The notes under the pieces are model-generated. The model had not been told where the DNA came from and searched no databases. It was given only the letters and a program-made list of their open reading frames with translations. Below are positions 29,287-38,266 of a stretch of DNA of 64,000 nt, one piece after another. This DNA is from Planococcus beigongshangi (GTDB lineage Bacteria > Bacillota > Bacilli > Bacillales_A > Planococcaceae). The stretch covers positions 17,660 to 81,659 of the forward strand of contig NZ_JADHDU010000008.1 of NCBI RefSeq assembly GCF_016820495.1, in the 5' to 3' direction. Position 1 is the stretch's first letter; each line of letters begins with the position of its first letter. Made by a program: the position numbers and the translations under genes.

Positions 29287-29838
29287 ATGAAGAACTTAGT
29301 CTTGGCTGGCCGACTGTGCTACCTCCGGGTTCTGACAGATGACGATGCTGAAGAAATGGTGCAATTGCTCCTCAGCAACCGGAATTATTGGGCGGTTTTC
29401 GAACCGCGTCATCCGGACAGCTATTTTACAGTGGCTGTTCAGCGTGAAAAAATCCGTGAATCCATTTATCAATCAAGGGAGAACCGGGAATACAGTTTCG
29501 GCATTTTCGAACACCGGTCGCATAAACTGATCGGCCATATCTCGATGTACAATATCAAGCGCCTGCCTTTCCTGAGCGCTTTAGTGGGTTACTCCATTGA
29601 TGAGACATACAGTGGACGCGGCATTTCAACGGAAGCTGTGCAGCTGCTCATCAAATTCGGCTTCGAGAAATTGCGGCTTCACCGGATCGAAGCTTATGTG
29701 TCACCCCGCAATACAGGTTCCATCCGGGTACTGGAGAAAGCAGGATTGATCAATGAAGGATTATTGAGGGAGTTTCTCCATATCAATGGAATCTGGGAGG
29801 ATCACTATCATTTTTCCATTCTGGAAGACGAATTTTGA
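29287..29838 (+). CDS. GNAT family N-acetyltransferase (RimJ/RimL type)
   Basis: Acetyl-CoA-dependent transferase of 183 residues. The RimJ/RimL subgroup pattern is clear: N-terminal L-x-R-x-L-T-D-D-D-A-E, GHISMYNI, the acetyl-CoA loop YSGRGISTEAVQLL (Q/R-x-x-G-x-G/A), LRLHRIEAYVSPRNTGSIRVLEKAGLINEG split across RIEAYVSPRNTGS and VLEKAGL. It may modify a ribosomal protein N terminus or another amine; the substrate is unknown. No separate ribosome site is seen, so translation is probably coupled to pepF. Confidence 0.9.
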   Translation: MKNLVLAGRLCYLRVLTDDDAEEMVQLLLSNRNYWAVFEPRHPDSYFTVAVQREKIRESIYQSRENREYSFGIFEHRSHKLIGHISMYNIKRLPFLSALVGYSIDETYSGRGISTEAVQLLIKFGFEKLRLHRIEAYVSPRNTGSIRVLEKAGLINEGLLREFLHINGIWEDHYHFSILEDEF

Positions 29839-29928
29839 AAGGGTAAGGCCGCCTATAAAAAATGGTGGAAAGATCTGAAAAGGTGGCTATGGGAATGAAC
29901 CGTCCCGTTTAAGTTGCCAGTCCATAAG

Positions 29929-29961
29929 AAAACCGCCGGGAACAGTTTCCCGGCGGTTTTT
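29929..29961. terminator. Bidirectional terminator between GNAT and carbonic anhydrase genes
   Basis: Stem AAAACCGCCGGGAA / TTCCCGGCGGTTTT with a loop of about four bases. Confidence 0.92.
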
Positions 29962-29965
29962 GGTT

Positions 29966-30529
29966 TCAATTTTTATTGCCGTCGACGATGAGGTCGAGTT
30001 TGCCTGTCGCCGGGTCTATGACAAGGCCGTGAACAGGTACTTCCTTATCCATAAGCGGATGGTGGCGCACCATATTGACACTGTGTTTGATGCTTTCGGT
30101 CACATCGTCGAATCCGCCGAGCCATTCATCCAGATTGACGCCGGAATAGCGCATCATATCCAGGGTCTCTTCGCTGATGCCGCGGCCTTTCATCTTATCA
30201 AGGATCTTTTCAGGTTCGATCGCCGACATGCCGCAGTCATGATGGCCGATTATGTATACTTCAGACGCATTCAATTCATAGATCGCAACCATCAGGCTCC
30301 GCATAATCCCCCCGAATGGGTGATTGATCACAGCACCTGCCGACTTGACGATTTTCACATCACCATTTTTCAGGTTCATGGATTTCGGCAGCAATTCAAA
30401 TAACCGTGTATCCATACACGTCAGGATGACCATCTTTTTATCCGGGAATTTGGTGGTGCGGTATTCTTCGTATTTTTCTTCCTCGACAAACTTCTTATTG
30501 TAGTCCAATATTTCGTTTAACATCGACAC
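29966..30529 (-). CDS. Beta-carbonic anhydrase
   Basis: Interconverts CO2 and bicarbonate; 187 residues. The zinc ligands are in LTCMDTRL (Cys, with the catalytic Asp-Arg dyad) and IIGHHDCGM (His and Cys). It resembles B. subtilis YtiB. The start is uncertain: GTG 30529 lies eight bases from AGGAG, whereas GTG 30538 overlaps that site and ATG 30523 is 14 bases away. It is downstream of the mreBH unit on the same strand, separated by a terminator and a repeat copy. Confidence 0.92.
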   Translation of the reverse strand: MSMLNEILDYNKKFVEEEKYEEYRTTKFPDKKMVILTCMDTRLFELLPKSMNLKNGDVKIVKSAGAVINHPFGGIMRSLMVAIYELNASEVYIIGHHDCGMSAIEPEKILDKMKGRGISEETLDMMRYSGVNLDEWLGGFDDVTESIKHSVNMVRHHPLMDKEVPVHGLVIDPATGKLDLIVDGNKN

Positions 30530-30600
30530 ATTATTCACTCCTCAAGGTTTGCTGTCTTTCATTTTAATCGAAATCCAGTCAATTGACTATTCTCAACTAT

Positions 30601-30738
30601 TGGACAATAGAAAAGCGACGGCACCCGTTAAGCTCTGACAAGCGTAAGACAGAACAATGAAGTGGCGGTTTCTGCCACGTAATTGGGCTGGCTTACGACT
30701 CGAAGAGCTGGGTCGCCGGAGTCTGGACAACGAAAAAA
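30601..30738 (-). repeat. Dispersed intergenic repeat, copy 3 (long form)
   Basis: On the minus strand it reads GTTGTCCAGACTCCGGCGAC ... GAGCTTAACGGGTGCCGTCGCTTTTCTATTG. The middle contains TCTTCGAGTCGTAAGCCAG and inverted segments such as GTGGCAGAAACCGCCAC. Its ends match copy 2, which lacks the middle. It lies between the mreBH terminator and the carbonic anhydrase gene, in the same orientation relative to the next gene as copies 1 and 2. Confidence 0.7.
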
Positions 30739-30760
30739 CCGAAAGCGCAGGCTTCCGGTA
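30732..30760 (-). terminator. Intrinsic terminator after mreBH
   Basis: On the minus strand ACCGGAAGC / GCTTTCGGT (one G-U) with loop CTGC, then six T. Confidence 0.85.
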
Positions 30761-30765
30761 AATGG

Positions 30766-31773
30766 TTATTTTGAAATCTTATCGAGCTTGCTCATCATGA
30801 CAAGCGAACGTCCTGTTCCGATAGCAACAGACTCCAGCGGCTCAGGCGCCATATGGACAGGCACAGAGATTTCCTGTGACAGCCATTGCTGCATGCCTTT
30901 CAGTAAAGCGCCGCCTCCAGTGATCACCACTCCCTGGTCAACGATATCTCCGGACAATTCAGCCGGGCAATTCTCAAGCGTCGCACGGATGCACTCAAGA
31001 ATAGCCAGCAACGGTTCTTTCAATGTTTCCTGAATTTCCGTCGACGTCAATGTCACAGTCTTCGGCAGACCGGTCATGATATCGCGTCCCCGGACTTCCA
31101 TCGATTCCGCTTTATGCGGAATCAATGCATACCCGATTTCTTTTTTGATCTTTTCGGCAGTGATTTCACCGATCAGTACATTGAAATGCTTGCGCACATA
31201 CTGGACGATGTCATCATCCATGCGGTCGCCGGCAACTTTAACGGTATTTGAAGACACTACGCCGCCAAACGAAATGATTCCGACTTCAGTCGTACCGCCG
31301 CCGATGTCAACAATGACACTGGCAATCGGTTCGCTGACGGGAAGGTCCGCTCCTATCGCTGCGGCCACCGGCTCCTCGATCAAGTGAACGCTTTTCGCGC
31401 CGCTTTGTTTGACTGCATCAAGAATTGCACGCCGTTCCACGGAAGTTGCCCCGGAAGGCGTACAGATCATCACATTCGGTTTACGGTAAGCGCCGCCCAA
31501 TTGTTTGGCTGCCTTTTGCATCACCATCCGGAGCAGGTCCGTCGTTACGTTGAAATCTGCGATGACGCCGTCTTTCAAGGGACGCACCACACGAATGGAT
31601 GCAGGGGTTTTGCCGATCATCGCCTTGGCATCTTCCCCGATGGCGAGTACTTTTCCTGTTTTTGTATCGAGTGCCACAACAGATGGCTCATTCAAAATAA
31701 TGCCTTTTGATTTTGTATAAACGAGAATGTTTGCTGTTCCAAGGTCAATCCCGATATCTGATGAAGAAAACAT
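30766..31773 (-). CDS. mreBH: Rod shape-determining actin homologue MreBH
   Basis: Bacterial actin of 335 residues that polymerises under the membrane and guides cell-wall synthesis. Actin-fold signatures: phosphate-1 [13 protein letters not shown], phosphate-2 [12 protein letters not shown] and adenosine motif [12 protein letters not shown]. The N terminus [19 protein letters not shown] and the [14 protein letters not shown] stretch look most like B. subtilis MreBH, which positions LytE. It stands alone without mreCD, which also argues against canonical MreB. ATG 31773 follows TAGGAGGAG; an in-frame upstream start lacks a site. I could not identify a SigI promoter. Confidence 0.88.
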   Translation of the reverse strand: MFSSSDIGIDLGTANILVYTKSKGIILNEPSVVALDTKTGKVLAIGEDAKAMIGKTPASIRVVRPLKDGVIADFNVTTDLLRMVMQKAAKQLGGAYRKPNVMICTPSGATSVERRAILDAVKQSGAKSVHLIEEPVAAAIGADLPVSEPIASVIVDIGGGTTEVGIISFGGVVSSNTVKVAGDRMDDDIVQYVRKHFNVLIGEITAEKIKKEIGYALIPHKAESMEVRGRDIMTGLPKTVTLTSTEIQETLKEPLLAILECIRATLENCPAELSGDIVDQGVVITGGGALLKGMQQWLSQEISVPVHMAPEPLESVAIGTGRSLVMMSKLDKISK

Positions 31774-31976
31774 AACTATACTCCTCCTAATAAAAAACAA
31801 GTCCATTTTGAATTTTAACACGCCAAATTCCGCTTGTTTTTCAAAAAGCAGCTATCTGCAATATAACGGGGGCCTATTGTCTCCTGAAAACGGAATTTCG
31901 TGGGACCATTGATTTGGAATGTTACGGTTTTGCAAAGCAAATGATTCGGAACTGTAATCTATCAGACATTTTAAAT

Positions 31977-32012
31977 ATCAAAAAGCAGGCTTTTGGATAA
32001 AAGCCTGCTTTC
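31977..32012 (-). terminator. Intrinsic terminator after the 46-residue membrane protein gene
   Basis: Stem AAAGCAGGCTTTT / AAAAGCCTGCTTT, loop of four; on the minus strand it ends in a T run (GCTTTTTGATATTT). Confidence 0.82.
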
Positions 32013-32021
32013 GGGGATTGC

Positions 32022-32162
32022 TTAATATTTATCCTCTGGAAGTGGATCGATATGTTCTGCATCATGAGTATGCAATTCTTTACCAAGGAAATGCAGAAGC
32101 GTAAAGAAGAACAGGAAGATCACTACCATAAAGCCCAGGACAGTAACTAATTGTTCAAGCAT
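32022..32162 (-). CDS. Small single-helix membrane protein (46 aa)
   Basis: Protein starting MLEQLVTVLGFMVVIF with one strongly hydrophobic helix (about residues 4-26, ending LFFFTLLHFLG) and an acidic, histidine-containing tail HTHDAEHIDPLPEDKY. GAGGAG lies eight bases before the ATG, and a dedicated terminator follows the stop by ten bases. These two signals make it a convincing gene despite its length. I do not recognise a family; a small accessory subunit or stress membrane peptide is possible. Confidence 0.75.
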   Translation of the reverse strand: MLEQLVTVLGFMVVIFLFFFTLLHFLGKELHTHDAEHIDPLPEDKY

Positions 32163-32244
32163 GCTAAAAACTCCTCTCGACTTTATTGTCATCTCTTAGT
32201 ATACATGATACGAGATAAAAGATTAAGTGTCGAATTATTGAGTA

Positions 32245-33477
32245 TTAAAACGCCCAGTTGCCGTTTCTGAAAATCGGTTCACGGGTCCCGTCTTCCAGGA
32301 TGCCGTCAATATCCATCACTTCAGAACCGACCATGAAATCAACGTGGGTGATACTTTGGTTGAGACCGTGTGCCAGCAATTCTTCAGAAGACATTTTCTT
32401 GCCGCCTTCGATGCAGAAAGCATACGCACTGCCGATCGCGAAATGGTTGGAGGCATTTTCGTCAAACAGGGTGTTATAGAAAAGGATGTCAGAAGCCGAG
32501 ATTGGTGATTGATGCGGTACCAATGCAACTTCTCCTAAATAGTGGGAACCTTCATCCGTTTCAACAAGCTGTTTCAGGACATCTTCCCCTTGTTTTGCAG
32601 AAACGTCGACGATGCGGCCATTTTCGAAGGTCACTTTAAAGTCATCGATGATATTGCCGCCATAGCTAAGCGGTTTCGTGCTTGAGACATAACCGTTCAC
32701 GCCGTCTTTCTGCGGAACTGTGAAAACTTCCTCGGTAGGCATGTTGGCCATGAAGACGTCGCCTTTTTCATTGATGGAACCGGCTCCACACCAAAGGTGG
32801 CCTTTTGGCAAAGCGACTTCCAGGTCCGTGGACGGGGAAGTGTAATGTAATTTAGCGTATTTTTTATTGTTCAGATAATCCACTTTCGTGTGGAGCAATC
32901 TGTCATGCTCTTTCCACTCCTGGATCGGATCTTCCAGGTCTGCGCGGACCGCTTTGAAGATTGCGTCCCACAATGCGTCAACCTGCTGCTCTTCCGGAAG
33001 TTCCGGGAACACTTTCGCTGCCCAGGCTTTCGATGGCGCGGCGATGACGGTCCAGCTGATTTTATCGGATTGAACATATTGACGGTATTTGCTCAGTGCC
33101 TGGCCCGCGGCTTTTTGAGAAGCGGCGATGCGTGTCGAATCGATGCCTTTCAGAAGGTCGGGGCTCTGTGAAACGATGCTCATGAATGCAGCGCCTTGTT
33201 CAGCCAGTTGTTCGCGTTCCTGGACTTTCCACGAAGGAAACTCCGAAAACGAATCTTCCGGTGCCATTTCAAAGCGCAGACGTGATACTTCGTCATCATT
33301 CCAGTCGACGAAAACCTGTTTCGCTCCTGTTTCGTATGCTTTCTTTACAATCAGTCTTACAAGCGGTGCCGCTTCAATCGAAGCTGCTATATACAATTGC
33401 TGGTTCGGCTGGATATTGACGCCGACTTTCACTGCCAATTCCGCATAGCGTGTCAGTTTATCAGTTAATGATGTCAA
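32245..33477 (-). CDS. M29 family aminopeptidase, second copy
   Basis: Metallo-aminopeptidase of 410 residues, homologous along its full length to the enzyme at 21176-22405. The family features ANMPTEEVFTVP, GEVALVPHQSPIS, NTLFDENASNHFAIG and THVDFMVGS (His-x-Asp ligands) are all present. The start is best placed at TTG 33477, with AGGAGAG six bases upstream; a longer frame reaching 33513 has no site. It stands alone upstream of a divergent FAD monooxygenase gene. Confidence 0.95.
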   Translation of the reverse strand: MTSLTDKLTRYAELAVKVGVNIQPNQQLYIAASIEAAPLVRLIVKKAYETGAKQVFVDWNDDEVSRLRFEMAPEDSFSEFPSWKVQEREQLAEQGAAFMSIVSQSPDLLKGIDSTRIAASQKAAGQALSKYRQYVQSDKISWTVIAAPSKAWAAKVFPELPEEQQVDALWDAIFKAVRADLEDPIQEWKEHDRLLHTKVDYLNNKKYAKLHYTSPSTDLEVALPKGHLWCGAGSINEKGDVFMANMPTEEVFTVPQKDGVNGYVSSTKPLSYGGNIIDDFKVTFENGRIVDVSAKQGEDVLKQLVETDEGSHYLGEVALVPHQSPISASDILFYNTLFDENASNHFAIGSAYAFCIEGGKKMSSEELLAHGLNQSITHVDFMVGSEVMDIDGILEDGTREPIFRNGNWAF

Positions 33478-33691
33478 ATAGATCTCTCCTCTCATCTCTC
33501 TATATAGTATCAATTTTCAGTTAGGGTCTGCAATGCCTGCCCTTCGAAAATCGTCTTTATGCATAAATATTTTGAAAATAATCAGTCTTGGGCGGAGTGA
33601 TTTCCATAAAAAGAGAAGAATTTATGCTGAAGCCGTGAATCAGGTTTTAGATTGGGAGCATGAGGAATATAGAAGAGAGGAGCTGAGTCGG

Positions 33692-34999
33692 ATGAAAACA
33701 CAAGTCTTTATCAGCGGCGGCGGCATCGGCGGACTGGCATTGGCCCTTAAACTTGTTCAGCGGGATGTCGATGTCATCATGGCGGAACGATTAAAAGCGA
33801 AAGCGTCCACCTATAAAGGGGAATTGCTTCAGCCAAAAAGCATGCAAATCTTTGACAGCCTCGGCATGTACGACGAAATCACAGCCCGTGGCAATGAAAT
33901 AAAAATCCTTGATATGCTCGAGTTATCCAGTTCACTGCATGTAAAAGATCAGTCTTTCATGGATTACAGCGTACTGCCAGGCAAATACAATGCCGCTTTC
34001 ATGGTCCATCATGAGGAACTGAAAGAGATCCTATTGAACGCTGCGAAGGAATACAGGAATTTCCACTATATGCCAGGCACGTCCTGTACAGGCTACACCG
34101 ACAATAAAGCTTTGCTTAAAGCCGGCAAAGAACAATTCGAAGTCGAAGCTGATTTCTTTTTCGGCGCTGAAGGCCGGGCATCCGTTACTAGAAAGCATAT
34201 GGAGATTGATATCAAACAGAGCACCTACAATCACCATTTCCTTACGGTATCATTTCCGAGACCGGAGAATTTCACGGATGGCCAAATCATTTCTACATAT
34301 AATCGTTTTCTAGGGCTGTTCCCGTTGCCGGACAACCAGGTCCGTTCGGTATATTTGATTCCCGAAGGGGATTATAAGGAACTCAAGGAAAAGCCCATCA
34401 GCCACTTTCATAAACTGTATACGGATCTGGCCCCGGCTATGGATGGCTATGTCCAGCAGCTGACAGACTGGAAGAAGATCCAGCTGATGATCCCGGTCAT
34501 GTTCCATGCTCCAGCATACGTCAAAGACAATAAGGCGATCATCGGCGACGCAGCACATGCTGTCCATCCGATGGCTGGTGAAGGTATGAACATGGCGATC
34601 CAGGATGCCGATATTCTGGGGGAACTGACAGCTGATATGATCAGCCGCCATAAAGCGGATCCGGAGAATCTGAAATGGTACGAGAAGGTCCGCTATAAGA
34701 GGGCGGAGCATGTGCTGCAGCTCAGCCATCTTGCGGCGCTCGCCTATTCCTATCCATTTAAACCGATAAGTTTTTTACGGCAGCGCACTTTCGAACGAAT
34801 GGAAGAAGATCCAATCCTTCATTTTAAACAAATGCTCAACGTCTCGGGTCTTGGCATGTGGAAGGAAAATGTCCGTGACCGTTTTATCCAGGGCGGCATC
34901 ATGCCGGTGCGGATGAGAAATCTGCCAAATGAAAAAAAAGAGCTGAGATATTACACGCAGGAAGATGATTATCCATGGAAAGCTGAGGGATTGCTATGA
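33692..34999 (+). CDS. FAD-dependent monooxygenase (UbiH/PheA-TfdB type)
   Basis: Flavoprotein of 435 residues. An N-terminal Rossmann dinucleotide motif SGGGIGGLALALKL (residues 8-21) is followed by ERLKAKA at the end of strand two. The second FAD motif GDAAHAVHPMAGEGMN lies at about 284-299. This pattern fits aromatic hydroxylases and quinone-pathway hydroxylases rather than plain dehydrogenases. It ends in a four-base overlap (ATGA) with a methyltransferase gene, suggesting a hydroxylate-then-methylate pair. Long upstream in-frame extension to 33533 is rejected because ATG 33692 has AGAGGAG at suitable spacing. Substrate unknown. Confidence 0.88.
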   Translation: MKTQVFISGGGIGGLALALKLVQRDVDVIMAERLKAKASTYKGELLQPKSMQIFDSLGMYDEITARGNEIKILDMLELSSSLHVKDQSFMDYSVLPGKYNAAFMVHHEELKEILLNAAKEYRNFHYMPGTSCTGYTDNKALLKAGKEQFEVEADFFFGAEGRASVTRKHMEIDIKQSTYNHHFLTVSFPRPENFTDGQIISTYNRFLGLFPLPDNQVRSVYLIPEGDYKELKEKPISHFHKLYTDLAPAMDGYVQQLTDWKKIQLMIPVMFHAPAYVKDNKAIIGDAAHAVHPMAGEGMNMAIQDADILGELTADMISRHKADPENLKWYEKVRYKRAEHVLQLSHLAALAYSYPFKPISFLRQRTFERMEEDPILHFKQMLNVSGLGMWKENVRDRFIQGGIMPVRMRNLPNEKKELRYYTQEDDYPWKAEGLL

Positions 35000-35982
35000 T
35001 AGATGTGATGAAGATGTTCAAAGCAAGAATGTATATGAAGAGAAATGAGCCATTTTTATATAGTTGGCATGCTTACGTAGGATACGAATTGGACTTGTTC
35101 AGTGCCTTTGAACGCCCAATGGCAAAATCCGATGTTGCAGATGCCTATCGCCTTGATGAAAATTTGCTCGATCAATGGGTAGCGGTCGGCGTCTCGATCG
35201 GCCATTTGAAGGAAGCGGGGCGTGGGCGTCATAAGGTGAAAAGTAAATGGAAGCTTCCGAAACCGAAAGGCAATAATTCCTCCGGCGTCCTTTTGAAGGA
35301 GATGATGGAACTTCATATTCCCACCCTGCTGAATTACCCTCAGATGATGCGCACGAGCGACCGGCTGCATTTCGATGAAGATAAACATGCGCCGACAGTT
35401 GCAGAAACGAGCAGGTTGCTGGAAGTGCTGGCGATGCCGAAAATGGCCAAACGGATCCGGGAGAATGATATACGTTCAGTATTGGATATAGGCTGTGGTG
35501 AAGCGGGCTATATCAAAAAGTTGGCGGGCAAATTTCCTGAGACACATTTTACCGGAATCGAAATCAGTGAAGAAGTTACAGAAACCGCAAAACAACTGAC
35601 AGCAGAAGATGAAAATATTGCGATCGAAAATGCCGACCTGTGGGATTACAATCCCGAGCAGCCCTATGACATGGTCATGATGAATAATGTGCTCCATTAT
35701 ATTGACCTCGAGAAACGGGAGGCCCTGATTTATGAATTGGCAGGCTGGGTCAATCCTGGCGGTATCCTGTCCATGGTCACACCGATTGCTGGCAGCAGCG
35801 ATGATCCGCCGTTCGCCAATGTCTTCAACAGCTTCTTTTCCTCGTTCGACAACCTTTACCGTCTTCCGACACGTGAAGAACTGCGTGAATGGGGCGAGTC
35901 AGCCGGTCTCGAGATGCTCGGCATCCATACCGTCATCAAAGAAGGCGGCTGGTATATCGCCCAGTACAGGAAACCGGAATAA
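34996..35982 (+). CDS. Class I SAM-dependent methyltransferase with N-terminal helical domain
   Basis: Protein of 328 residues. The first 130 residues contain a winged-helix-like region (ELDLFSAFERPMAKSDVADAYRLDENLLDQW in part) resembling dimerisation domains of small-molecule O-methyltransferases. The Rossmann core carries motif I VLDIGCGEAGYIKKL near 160-175 and the acidic residue in FTGIEISEE. MVMMNNVLHYID serves as motif IV, and WVNPGGILSMV as the post-III strand. Translation is coupled to the monooxygenase. The acceptor is unknown; the partner suggests a hydroxylated aromatic or quinone-like compound. A terminator follows. Confidence 0.85.
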   Translation: MIDVMKMFKARMYMKRNEPFLYSWHAYVGYELDLFSAFERPMAKSDVADAYRLDENLLDQWVAVGVSIGHLKEAGRGRHKVKSKWKLPKPKGNNSSGVLLKEMMELHIPTLLNYPQMMRTSDRLHFDEDKHAPTVAETSRLLEVLAMPKMAKRIRENDIRSVLDIGCGEAGYIKKLAGKFPETHFTGIEISEEVTETAKQLTAEDENIAIENADLWDYNPEQPYDMVMMNNVLHYIDLEKREALIYELAGWVNPGGILSMVTPIAGSSDDPPFANVFNSFFSSFDNLYRLPTREELREWGESAGLEMLGIHTVIKEGGWYIAQYRKPE

Positions 35983-36000
35983 TAATTATGGGAACAATAA

Positions 36001-36037
36001 GAAAAGCCTCCGAATATATCTTCGGGGGCTTTCCTTT
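36001..36037 (+). terminator. Intrinsic terminator after the methyltransferase
   Basis: Stem AAAGCCTCCGAA / TTCGGGGGCTTT (one G-U), loop ATATATC, then CCTTT. Confidence 0.8.
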
Positions 36038-36049
36038 AAGTTGTCGAGC

Positions 36050-36235
36050 AAGAAGCAAAGCTAAATAAACGATACTGTGCAAAACAGCTTCGCTTTCCTT
36101 GGGGTTTGCGCTGAGCTAACTCGGCCTCGGTGTCCTTCGCCCGAGTGGATCTGCACTTCGTCGAAACAGGGTTGAAAAGCAGTCTCCGTTTCTGTTCACC
36201 TGGGAGCATCGCTCTTTTACTCTAGTTCTTATAAA
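36050..36235 (+). repeat. Structured intergenic element A
   Basis: About 185 bp without a credible reading frame. It contains AGCTTCGCTTTCCTTGGGG, GCGCTGAGCTAACTCGGCCTC and GTCCTTCGCCCGAGTGGATC, where CTCGG pairs with CCGAG, ending near TCTCCGTTTC. Sequences of this style (GCTTTCCTTGGGG ... AGTCTCCG) recur between genes in Bacillaceae and relatives. Function is unknown. Confidence 0.55.
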
Positions 36236-36291
36236 TAAAGAGTTTCACTATTTGCATTTACTGAGAAAACTTGTACATAAATTCTTCACAG

Positions 36292-36440
36292 AATTCGAAT
36301 GGAGCAGAAGGCCGCGACTCCTGCAGGAAATAGAGCGAGTCCTGAGACCCCGCAGATAGCGTAAGCTATCGAGGAGGCTCAGGCAGCTCCCTGCGGAACG
36401 CGTCGGCCTACAGCGAAAATGATTCAAGCAGATGAAGTTT
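36292..36440 (+). repeat. Structured intergenic element B (long imperfect hairpin)
   Basis: About 145 bp from GAATGGAGCAGAAGGCCGCG to GCGTCGGCCTACAGCG. It folds on paper into a nested hairpin: AAGGCCG-CGAC with GTCGGCCT, GAGC..GTCCTGAG with CTCAGGC..GCTC, and the apical AGATAGC-GTAA-GCTATC. The CGACTCCTGC ... GACCCCGCAG ... GAGGCTC layout is a widespread Bacillota intergenic repeat recognised here from general knowledge. No transposase or open frame is associated. Confidence 0.6.
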
Positions 36441-36449
36441 CTCGACAGC

Positions 36450-36487
36450 CTAAAAATCCCCCGAATAAATTTCGGGGGATTTCCTTT
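36450..36487. terminator. Terminator downstream of yfkK
   Basis: Stem AAATCCCCCGAA / TTTCGGGGGATTT. It has T-rich flanks on both sides and can stop minus-strand transcripts from yfkK and plus-strand readthrough from the repeat region. Confidence 0.82.
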
Positions 36488-36491
36488 TTGC

Positions 36492-36713
36492 TTATTTTCT
36501 TAACGAGCCAAGTTCCTGCGCGATTGCCTGCATTTCGTTCGGCGTAATATTGTCGCGTTTTTTGACCATTTCGTAAAGGTCGCGCAAATCTTCATACTGA
36601 GAAGCATTGAAATGTTCGGGTTTCATCGCATCGACATTGACCATCCGCAATTTCGTTTTTATTTCCTCAATCATATAGTTGACGTTCTCTGGAGATTGTT
36701 TTGATAAATCCAT
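36492..36713 (-). CDS. yfkK: UPF0435 / DUF1128 family protein YfkK
   Basis: Small soluble protein of 73 residues whose function is not known in any organism. The family pattern is clear: [17 protein letters not shown], the [11 protein letters not shown] helix and the conserved C terminus [21 protein letters not shown], here [17 protein letters not shown]. It is predicted to be all helical. It is encoded just downstream of the alanine symporter gene on the same strand (gap about 58 bp), possibly cotranscribed. Confidence 0.92.
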   Translation of the reverse strand: MDLSKQSPENVNYMIEEIKTKLRMVNVDAMKPEHFNASQYEDLRDLYEMVKKRDNITPNEMQAIAQELGSLRK

Positions 36714-36771
36714 GATAGGTTCCTGCCTTTCGGTATGGTATGCCTTATCATTTCATTTATCAAAAAGAATG

Positions 36772-38145
36772 TCAATTTCCTGAACGGGCAAGATCGGCTT
36801 TCGCCTCCTTTTCTTCTTTAGCTTTCGCCACAATTCTTTTCGTTTCGAAGACTATGACACCAGACAGCCCCAACAGGCCGATTAAGTTCGGAATCGCCAT
36901 TAAACCGTTCATGACGTCAGAGAATGTCCAGACAACAGTAAGTGATGCAGTCGAGCCCAGGAATACTGCTGCGACGAAAAGAATGCGGTATACAATCAGC
37001 AGACTCGGGTTCTTGAACAGGTACTGGAAACATTTTTCGCCGTAATACGACCAGCCGATGATTGTGGAAGTCGCAAAGAAGATCAATCCGAATGCAACGA
37101 CATATGGTCCGACGCCGCCAAGGAACTGGCCGAATGCTGCACTTGTAAGCGGCGCACCTTCAAGGCCGCTGTCGAGATATAGGCCGGACATGACGATGGT
37201 AATCCCTGTAATTGAACAAACGATCAATGTATCGAACAGGACCTGCGTCATCGATACTAAAGCCTGGCGTCCAGGCATATCGGTTTTTGCAGCAGCAGCG
37301 GCAATCGGGGCAGAACCGAGACCGGCTTCGTTGGAGAATACCCCGCGGGCGACCCCGTAACGGATCGCGGCACCGATTGCACCGCCGGCAGCTGCTTCAC
37401 CTGTAAAGGCAGCACTGAAAATAGTGCCGACAGCCGCTGGGATCAAGTCGAAATTCATGACCATGATAACCAAACCTGCAATTACATAGAATAAAACCAT
37501 GAAAGGAACAAAGAAAGATGTTACTTTACCGATGGTCTTGATGCCGCCCAAAATGACCAAGCCGGCAAATGCTGTCAGAATGAGTCCGGTAGCCCATGGA
37601 GTCAGGCCGAAAGTTTCGTCGACAATTGAAGCGACAGAATTGGATTGTGTCATATTACCGATTCCGAATGCTGCGATGGCACCGAAAATAGCGAACAGGA
37701 CAGCGAGCCATTTCTGCTTCAAGCCGTGTTCCAGGTAATACATCGGTCCGCCGGCCATCTGGCCTTTGGCATCCGTCACACGATATTTGACGGCAAGAAC
37801 AGCTTCGCCGTATTTTGTCGCCATTCCGAAGAATGCCGAAAGCCACATCCAGAAGACCGCTCCTGGACCACCGAGCACGACGGCTGTAGCGACACCGACG
37901 ATATTACCGGTACCGACAGTTGCAGCCATTGCCGTGGAAAGGGCCTGGAAATGTGAGATATCACCTTTGGAATCTTTATCAATATTTTTAGAAAAAGTTA
38001 ATTTAAGTGCATAAGGCAATAAGCGCAACTGAAGGAATCCAAGACGTACTGTAAGATAAATCCCTGTTCCGACAATCAGGACTAAGAGTGGGATGCCCCA
38101 GACATAGCCGCTGATCGTCCCCAATATTTCTTCAAATCGTTCCAT
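36772..38145 (-). CDS. Alanine/glycine:cation symporter (AGCS family)
   Basis: Membrane transporter of 457 residues with about 11 helices, importing alanine or glycine with Na+ or H+. Family motifs include GDISHFQALSTAMAATVGTGNIVGVATA, here split as FQALSTAMAATVGTGNI, and AVFWMWLSAFFGMATKY, RYGVARGVFSNEAGLGSAP and GWSYYGEKC. It resembles B. subtilis AlsT. ATG 38145 follows GGGGGAG. No riboswitch-like structure is visible upstream. Confidence 0.93.
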   Translation of the reverse strand: MERFEEILGTISGYVWGIPLLVLIVGTGIYLTVRLGFLQLRLLPYALKLTFSKNIDKDSKGDISHFQALSTAMAATVGTGNIVGVATAVVLGGPGAVFWMWLSAFFGMATKYGEAVLAVKYRVTDAKGQMAGGPMYYLEHGLKQKWLAVLFAIFGAIAAFGIGNMTQSNSVASIVDETFGLTPWATGLILTAFAGLVILGGIKTIGKVTSFFVPFMVLFYVIAGLVIMVMNFDLIPAAVGTIFSAAFTGEAAAGGAIGAAIRYGVARGVFSNEAGLGSAPIAAAAAKTDMPGRQALVSMTQVLFDTLIVCSITGITIVMSGLYLDSGLEGAPLTSAAFGQFLGGVGPYVVAFGLIFFATSTIIGWSYYGEKCFQYLFKNPSLLIVYRILFVAAVFLGSTASLTVVWTFSDVMNGLMAIPNLIGLLGLSGVIVFETKRIVAKAKEEKEAKADLARSGN

Positions 38146-38266
38146 CAATTCTCCCCCTGTTATATGTATTTCTATTTTAGTGAAATAATTTCACACCTCC
38201 CGTTGATACAATATTCCGAAAGTTTGCCCATTTAGTCAAGGTTTTTTTATAATTAAAAATATGGAA

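Noticed and set aside
31774..31976. SigI-type promoter for mreBH
   Set aside because: A CCCCCG string exists on the minus strand, but no CGAA-type -10 is found at the right distance.
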